Under the pieces are notes generated by a model that was given only the letters and a program-made list of their open reading frames with translations, ran no database searches and was not told the DNA's origin. Below, one piece after another: positions 57,688-62,003 of a DNA stretch of 62,003 bases (positions are counted from its first letter, which is position 1; each line of letters opens with the position of its first letter). Position numbers and translations under genes: made by a program. Source of the DNA: Companilactobacillus keshanensis (GTDB taxonomy: Bacteria; Bacillota; Bacilli; Lactobacillales; Lactobacillaceae); the NCBI RefSeq assembly GCF_003946205.1, contig NZ_RHOS01000012.1, forward strand, positions 1 through 62,003, in the 5' to 3' direction.

Positions 57688-59997
57688 CTAACTATGGCAA
57701 TCATAATCACTCATCCAAGATAAAAGACTGCCGAAGTCAGACTCAATTAATATTTTTTCAACATCATTACGTTTCAATCTCTTTAAGTAAGTCGGAGATT
57801 CAATTAATTCACGTTGTTTTGAAGCATTTGCTTTTTCAACAAAACCATTTACTATTTTAACAAAATCCAGCTCAAAAAACACTTTTAAATAGAAATCCAC
57901 ATCACTTTTTTGAATTTTTAAATAATCTGCCACTGTTTGCATATCATTTTCGGCAATATTTTGGTGTGCATAAAGATATTTCAATAATACTTTCATTTTA
58001 CTCATATCTGGTGTGAGGTAACGACTATTAAGATCAGTATGGAAATACAAAGCCGTATGCAAGGTCTTATTTTGCTTGATAAATTCTTTAAATAAATCAA
58101 TATTATGTGGACGATCATATATCAAAATATTTTCACCATCACATGATTGATCATACATAACTAATTTAGCACTGGAGTCATGTCGTTTAACCGCTTCTAA
58201 ATATGTTTCATTGAAGAAAACCACACTGTCAAACTTATCCAAGATCGAAGGTGCAATTCGCTTATCACGATAATCCAAGTAAATCGACTGCAATTGAGTC
58301 ATCTTTTTAGCTTCAGATGAGACTTCAAAATCATCTAACATCAGTTGCAGATTTTTTCGACCAGCCCACTCATTTATGCCTAATTCACCATAAACATCAC
58401 AGATATTAGTCGAAATTTCTTTGCCCTTTTGATACATTCCAAAACCAATGGCATCGACCTGATTATTATTAGATGTCACTTTAGTTTTAAGATGTGTACC
58501 ATCTTTACCGATCGACTGAATCTGCGTAAGATTAACATTCTTAAGTTTTATAACCGGCTTAGGATTACCCATTCCGAATGGTGCCAAATTACTGATTGAT
58601 TTGATCAAATCAAAATCCAGATCTGACACATTTAAATCTAGATCAAAAATTTCTTTTATAGAACCTTGGTAATCAAAATCCTGTTTATCAGGTTCCTGTT
58701 GTAATTTTTCAGTTAATTCTGAAAGTTTATCTTCGGCAACTGAAAAGCCACAGGCTTGCGCATGTCCACCAAAAGCTACGAATAAATCTCGGTAACTGTC
58801 CAGAGCCTCAAACAGGTTGAATCCTTCAGGGCTACGACCAGAACCTTTATAGATTCCAGAACCAGCTACCATTTGTAATACCAATGTTGGTTTGTGAGTC
58901 TGTTCCACCACACGACTAGCAACGATACCGAGAATTCCTTGATGCCAATCAATTCCACTAAGAACTAAAACACCATTATCTTTTTGAGCCTCGACTTGTG
59001 CTTGAGCGGCATCATAAACATCAGCAACAATACCCTGACGTTCTTTATTGATATCTTCAGTTTCATCAACTATTTCTTTGGCAAATCCAGTATCACCTGT
59101 CGTTAATAATTCTACCGCTGAAGAGGCATTAGCCAATCGGCCCAGTGCATTGATCCTTGGAGCAATTTTGAAGCCTATATCTTCTTCACTCATATTATTG
59201 GGCTTTAACTTACATTTCTTGATCAATTCACTTAGACCAACGTGATTATTTTCAGACATACGCTTGAGTCCTTCAGTTACGATAACCCGATTTTCACCTA
59301 ATAAAGGAACCGAATCCGCAACAGTACCAATAGCAGCCAGATCAATGAACTCTAATGCGTCATCACCCAACAGTGCGTCAGCAATCTTAAAAGCCACACC
59401 AGCACCAGATAGATAAGGACAAACGTATTCAGAATCAGGAATGGTTGGATGCACGATTGCATCAGCCTCTGGTAATTCTTTTGGCAAATCATGATGATCA
59501 GTCACAATTACTTTAATACCTTGATCTTTAAGATATTTGATTTCATCTTTACCACTGACACCATTGTCAACTGTTATCAGCAAATCAATATTTTGCTCAG
59601 CCAAAAATTTGTAGACACTAAGATTGGGTCCATATCCATCTTTAAAACGATCAGGAATATAGAAAATAGGATCGATACCCAATTTTTTTAGGGTTAACTT
59701 CATGATAGAAGTACTTGTCACACCATCAGCGTCATAATCACCATAAATGGCTATTTTACTATTTGATTCAACCGCTTGATCGATTATTTCTAAAGCCTTA
59801 TCCATATCATGCAGACCAAATGGATCTTGCAATGCCCCAATATCAGCATGAAGAAAATCCTCAATTTTTGCATCATCAGTCAAATCACGTTCTAATAACA
59901 ATTCTGATAAAAATTTGTCAAAATTATGTTTTTTGGAAAAATCGTCAATCTCACTTGGCGACAATTCTTTTCTTTTTATCCAATTTTTAGAAACCAA
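57688..59997 (-). CDS. recJ: Single-stranded-DNA-specific exonuclease RecJ
   Basis: 769 residues, DHH-family 5'-3' exonuclease. Motifs: IYGDYDADGVTSTSI (DADG), VTDHHDLPKELP (DHH), AFGGHAQACGFSV (DHHA1 end) plus an OB domain and a long C-terminal extension typical of Firmicute RecJ. Acts in recombination and base-excision repair. Forms an operon with apt. Confidence 0.96.
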   Translation of the reverse strand: MVSKNWIKRKELSPSEIDDFSKKHNFDKFLSELLLERDLTDDAKIEDFLHADIGALQDPFGLHDMDKALEIIDQAVESNSKIAIYGDYDADGVTSTSIMKLTLKKLGIDPIFYIPDRFKDGYGPNLSVYKFLAEQNIDLLITVDNGVSGKDEIKYLKDQGIKVIVTDHHDLPKELPEADAIVHPTIPDSEYVCPYLSGAGVAFKIADALLGDDALEFIDLAAIGTVADSVPLLGENRVIVTEGLKRMSENNHVGLSELIKKCKLKPNNMSEEDIGFKIAPRINALGRLANASSAVELLTTGDTGFAKEIVDETEDINKERQGIVADVYDAAQAQVEAQKDNGVLVLSGIDWHQGILGIVASRVVEQTHKPTLVLQMVAGSGIYKGSGRSPEGFNLFEALDSYRDLFVAFGGHAQACGFSVAEDKLSELTEKLQQEPDKQDFDYQGSIKEIFDLDLNVSDLDFDLIKSISNLAPFGMGNPKPVIKLKNVNLTQIQSIGKDGTHLKTKVTSNNNQVDAIGFGMYQKGKEISTNICDVYGELGINEWAGRKNLQLMLDDFEVSSEAKKMTQLQSIYLDYRDKRIAPSILDKFDSVVFFNETYLEAVKRHDSSAKLVMYDQSCDGENILIYDRPHNIDLFKEFIKQNKTLHTALYFHTDLNSRYLTPDMSKMKVLLKYLYAHQNIAENDMQTVADYLKIQKSDVDFYLKVFFELDFVKIVNGFVEKANASKQRELIESPTYLKRLKRNDVEKILIESDFGSLLSWMSDYDCHS

Positions 59998-60039
59998 TAC
60001 ATCACCTACTATTACCTTATTATATATTAAGATAACAAA

Positions 60040-60064
60040 AAAATAAGCCTATTCGGCTTATTTA
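60040..60064 (-). terminator. Terminator after sortase
   Basis: Minus-strand 8-bp stem (60055-60062 with 60042-60049, 5-nt loop) followed by T7. The sortase stop codon is part of the first arm. It separates the sortase and recJ units. Confidence 0.8.
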
Positions 60065-60720
60065 GAAAATACTGCTAAGGTCGTTTTATTTGCTGGAAGC
60101 GTTCTAACCAGTGAGCCTTGGATCGCCCAACGATTAGTTCCACCATCAGCACAGGTTATCAAAGTTAACATGATTTTATTTTCTTCGTCATCTAAAAGAT
60201 AAACTGCGGTTGGAGCTACAATTTTTTTGTAGAAAACTTTATAGACGTAAACTTTTTTCATATTAGTTATGTAGGCCAAATCTCCCAATTGAACATTCTC
60301 AAGTGGTGAGAAAAGTGCTCCATTTTGAGTCATATAATGACCTGCTAAGGCATAATTACGCTTCCCCATCTTCTCGTCCTTCTTCATCGTTCCACCACCG
60401 GTTGAAAGGGAATCATCACTTAGGCCCTTTACAATAGGTAGATAAAGATTTACAGAAGGTACAGCCATCTTTCCGATTGGAGCAGCAGTATTTTTCACTG
60501 AAGCCTTAGCAACCTGTGAGGCACTTATAGGTTTAACTTTTTTGAAGTCATACTGACCTTTTTTCTTTTCATTACTTTTAACTTTTTTAGCAGTTAAAGA
60601 ACTCATATGCTGTTCAGACATATAGTTAACGGCATATTCTTTAATCGGCTCGTTGAAGATCAATGCTAAAGCTATCAATAGTAATAAGATCGTCCCAAAA
60701 ATTGAGAAGAATTTTTTCAT
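60058..60720 (-). CDS. srtA: Class A sortase
   Basis: 220 residues. N-terminal signal anchor (IFGTILLLLIALALIF), basic linker, then the sortase beta barrel with catalytic H128 (LAGHYM), C190 (TLITCADGG) and R197 (NRWAI). Links LPxTG proteins to peptidoglycan at the outer membrane face. An ATG five codons upstream is in frame; GGAAG favours 60720. Housekeeping sortase position near recJ/galE is common in lactobacilli. Confidence 0.92.
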   Translation of the reverse strand: MKKFFSIFGTILLLLIALALIFNEPIKEYAVNYMSEQHMSSLTAKKVKSNEKKKGQYDFKKVKPISASQVAKASVKNTAAPIGKMAVPSVNLYLPIVKGLSDDSLSTGGGTMKKDEKMGKRNYALAGHYMTQNGALFSPLENVQLGDLAYITNMKKVYVYKVFYKKIVAPTAVYLLDDEENKIMLTLITCADGGTNRWAIQGSLVRTLPANKTTLAVFSK

Positions 60721-60848
60721 GAGCTTCCAGTCCATTCGAGTAATTAGTTATATTAATCATAATAAGACATATTCAGTTAAAAGTTAAATTAAAAATCTAA
60801 ACTTTTAAGGTTAGTCCAAGGTAATTCTGATAAATTACGATTATAAGC

Positions 60849-60854
60849 TATAAT
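60849..60854 (+). promoter_or_regulatory. -10 box of the galE promoter
   Basis: TATAAT 42 nt before the galE ATG; the -35 region (TTCTGA, 60825-60830) is weak. GGAGG precedes the ATG at 60896. Confidence 0.45.
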
Positions 60855-60895
60855 AGAATTATAAAAAGAGTCTAAATAATTTTGGAGGTGCTTTT

Positions 60896-61888
60896 ATGAG
60901 CATTCTTGTACTAGGTGGAGCTGGATATATCGGTTCACACACTGTTGACCATCTTTGCAATATGGGTTATGACGTCGTAGTGGCCGATAATTTGGAAACG
61001 GGTCACAAACAAGCAGTCAATCAGAACGCCACTTTTTATCAAGGTGATATTCGTGACAGAGAATTTCTGATCAAAATTTTCCAAGAGGAAAATATTACTG
61101 ATGTGATACACTTTGCCGCCTTTTCAATTGTACCAGAATCAATGAAGGATCCACTTAAATATTTCGACAATAACACTTATGGAATGATTTCTTTATTGGA
61201 AGTTATGCGTGATTTTGATGTTAAACATATTATTTTCTCATCAACAGCCGCAACGTATGGTGAACCTAAACAAATTCCAATCAAAGAATCAGATCCAACC
61301 ATCCCAACTAATCCTTATGGTGAAAGTAAACTGGCTATGGAAAAAATTATCCATTGGTCAGAAGTCGCTTATGGTATCAAATATGTTGCTTTGAGATATT
61401 TCAACGTTGGTGGTGCTAAACCTGATGGTTCAATCGGTGAAGATCATAATCCTGAAACTCATTTGATCCCGGTTGTTCTTGAGGTTGCAGCTGGTCAAAG
61501 AAATAAATTAACAATTTTCGGTGATGATTATGATACAAAAGATGGTACGAACGTACGTGACTACGTTCATGTTGAGGACCTCGCTGAAGCCCATCGTTTA
61601 GCAATGGAATACCTACGTTCTGGTAATGATAGTGATATCTTTAACCTAGGTTCCTCGACTGGATTCTCCAACAAGGAGATTTTAAAATCTGCTCGCGAGG
61701 TCACTGGTAAAGAGATCCCCGCTGAAATTGGTCCTAGACGTGCGGGTGACCCCAGTACATTAATTGCCGACTCCACCAAAGCTCGTAAGATCTTAAAATG
61801 GAATCCAAAATACGATGACGTACATAAAGTTATTGAAGATGCATGGAATTTTAAAAAGCAACATCTTAATGGTTATAAAGAAGACTAA
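60896..61888 (+). CDS. galE: UDP-glucose 4-epimerase
   Basis: 330 residues. NAD-binding [19 protein letters not shown] with the catalytic Ser/Thr, and [12 protein letters not shown] with the Tyr-x3-Lys pair; [12 protein letters not shown] downstream is the usual GalE segment. Interconverts UDP-glucose and UDP-galactose for galactose use and cell-surface sugars. Monocistronic; an IS copy sits about 40 nt behind the stop. Confidence 0.96.
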   Translation: MSILVLGGAGYIGSHTVDHLCNMGYDVVVADNLETGHKQAVNQNATFYQGDIRDREFLIKIFQEENITDVIHFAAFSIVPESMKDPLKYFDNNTYGMISLLEVMRDFDVKHIIFSSTAATYGEPKQIPIKESDPTIPTNPYGESKLAMEKIIHWSEVAYGIKYVALRYFNVGGAKPDGSIGEDHNPETHLIPVVLEVAAGQRNKLTIFGDDYDTKDGTNVRDYVHVEDLAEAHRLAMEYLRSGNDSDIFNLGSSTGFSNKEILKSAREVTGKEIPAEIGPRRAGDPSTLIADSTKARKILKWNPKYDDVHKVIEDAWNFKKQHLNGYKED

Positions 61889-61928
61889 CAAATATAATAA
61901 AAAAGTCGTATTTACTAGGTAAAGGTAC

Positions 61929-62003
61929 TGAGTATATAATTTGATACAGATAAATAAGAGCACTTCTGAGAAAATAAATCTTGGAGGTGCTTTTGCTTTG
62001 ACT
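61929..62003 (+). mobile_element. Left end of a second copy of the IS3-family element (cut by window end)
   Basis: From TGAGTATATA (61929) the sequence matches the IS at 16411 with only two or three differences up to the first two codons of orfA (TTG start at 61998), where the window stops. GGTAC precedes the terminal TG in both copies. The same SD-masking hairpin is present. The remainder of the element cannot be assessed. Confidence 0.8.

Overview
This is a low-GC Gram-positive chromosome segment whose gene content points to a Lactobacillaceae host, most like Companilactobacillus or a near relative. That placement is inferred from the look of the proteins (lactate oxidase, TraX-like, PnuC, SLAP-type wall-binding modules, class A sortase) and from strong GGAGG ribosome binding sites; nothing here fixes the species.

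Layout. (1) 1-13.95 kb is ordinary chromosome: lactate oxidase, TraX-like protein, alpha/beta hydrolase, PnuC, AhpC, an HD phosphohydrolase with a PgpA-like protein, universal stress protein, TMEM175-like channel, acyl-CoA thioesterase, VanX-like dipeptidase, a TetR regulator divergent from a TauE/SafE exporter, an NAD(P)-binding protein, and GNAT-map. Most units end in clear hairpin terminators, several of them bidirectional. (2) 13.95-17.24 kb is a very AT-rich graveyard: a small plasmid-like gene, an unknown membrane protein, a multiply broken DUF4429/SHOCT-type pseudogene, a broken IS3-family element, and the last codons of a tyrosine integrase followed by GGGACAA repeats. It looks like an older element that used the same tRNA-Ser site. 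(3) 17,239-57,052 is an apparently complete siphovirus prophage of about 39.8 kb, bounded by an 18-bp direct repeat that is also the 3' end of tRNA-Ser(CGA). (4) 57.0-61.9 kb is chromosome again: tRNA-Ser, apt, recJ, a class A sortase, galE. The left end of a second copy of the IS begins at about 61,929 and runs off the window.

How the prophage works. A plus-strand lysogeny module (S24 repressor, membrane protein of unknown role, integrase) diverges from a long minus-strand lytic operon read right to left. That operon holds the Cro-like protein and early regulators, DUF1351/ERF/HNHc recombination genes, a replication initiator with internal iterons (likely origin), a DnaC-like loader, RusA, antirepressor and SSB, a set of small accessory ORFs, and ArpU. 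After a gap with terminators and a tRNA-like sequence come the late genes: small and large terminase, portal, MuF head protein, scaffold, capsid, connectors, tail tube, frameshifted G/GT chaperones, a 1506-residue tape measure, Dit, Tal, baseplate and receptor-binding proteins, XkdX, a BppU-like protein, holin and a secreted GH25 endolysin. No structural gene looks broken, so the phage may be inducible; the repressor has an intact LexA-type autocleavage signature.

Points most worth a second look: SLAP-like wall-binding modules inside Tal and on the endolysin; two short convergently oriented RNA candidates of matching design; a degenerate tRNA-like element in front of the late genes; a third, remote operator copy inside the cro gene; replacement of the tRNA-Ser terminator by a phage one; and the stacked element remains at the tRNA-Ser site. 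No classical defence system, CRISPR array or complete novel system is recognisable in the window.
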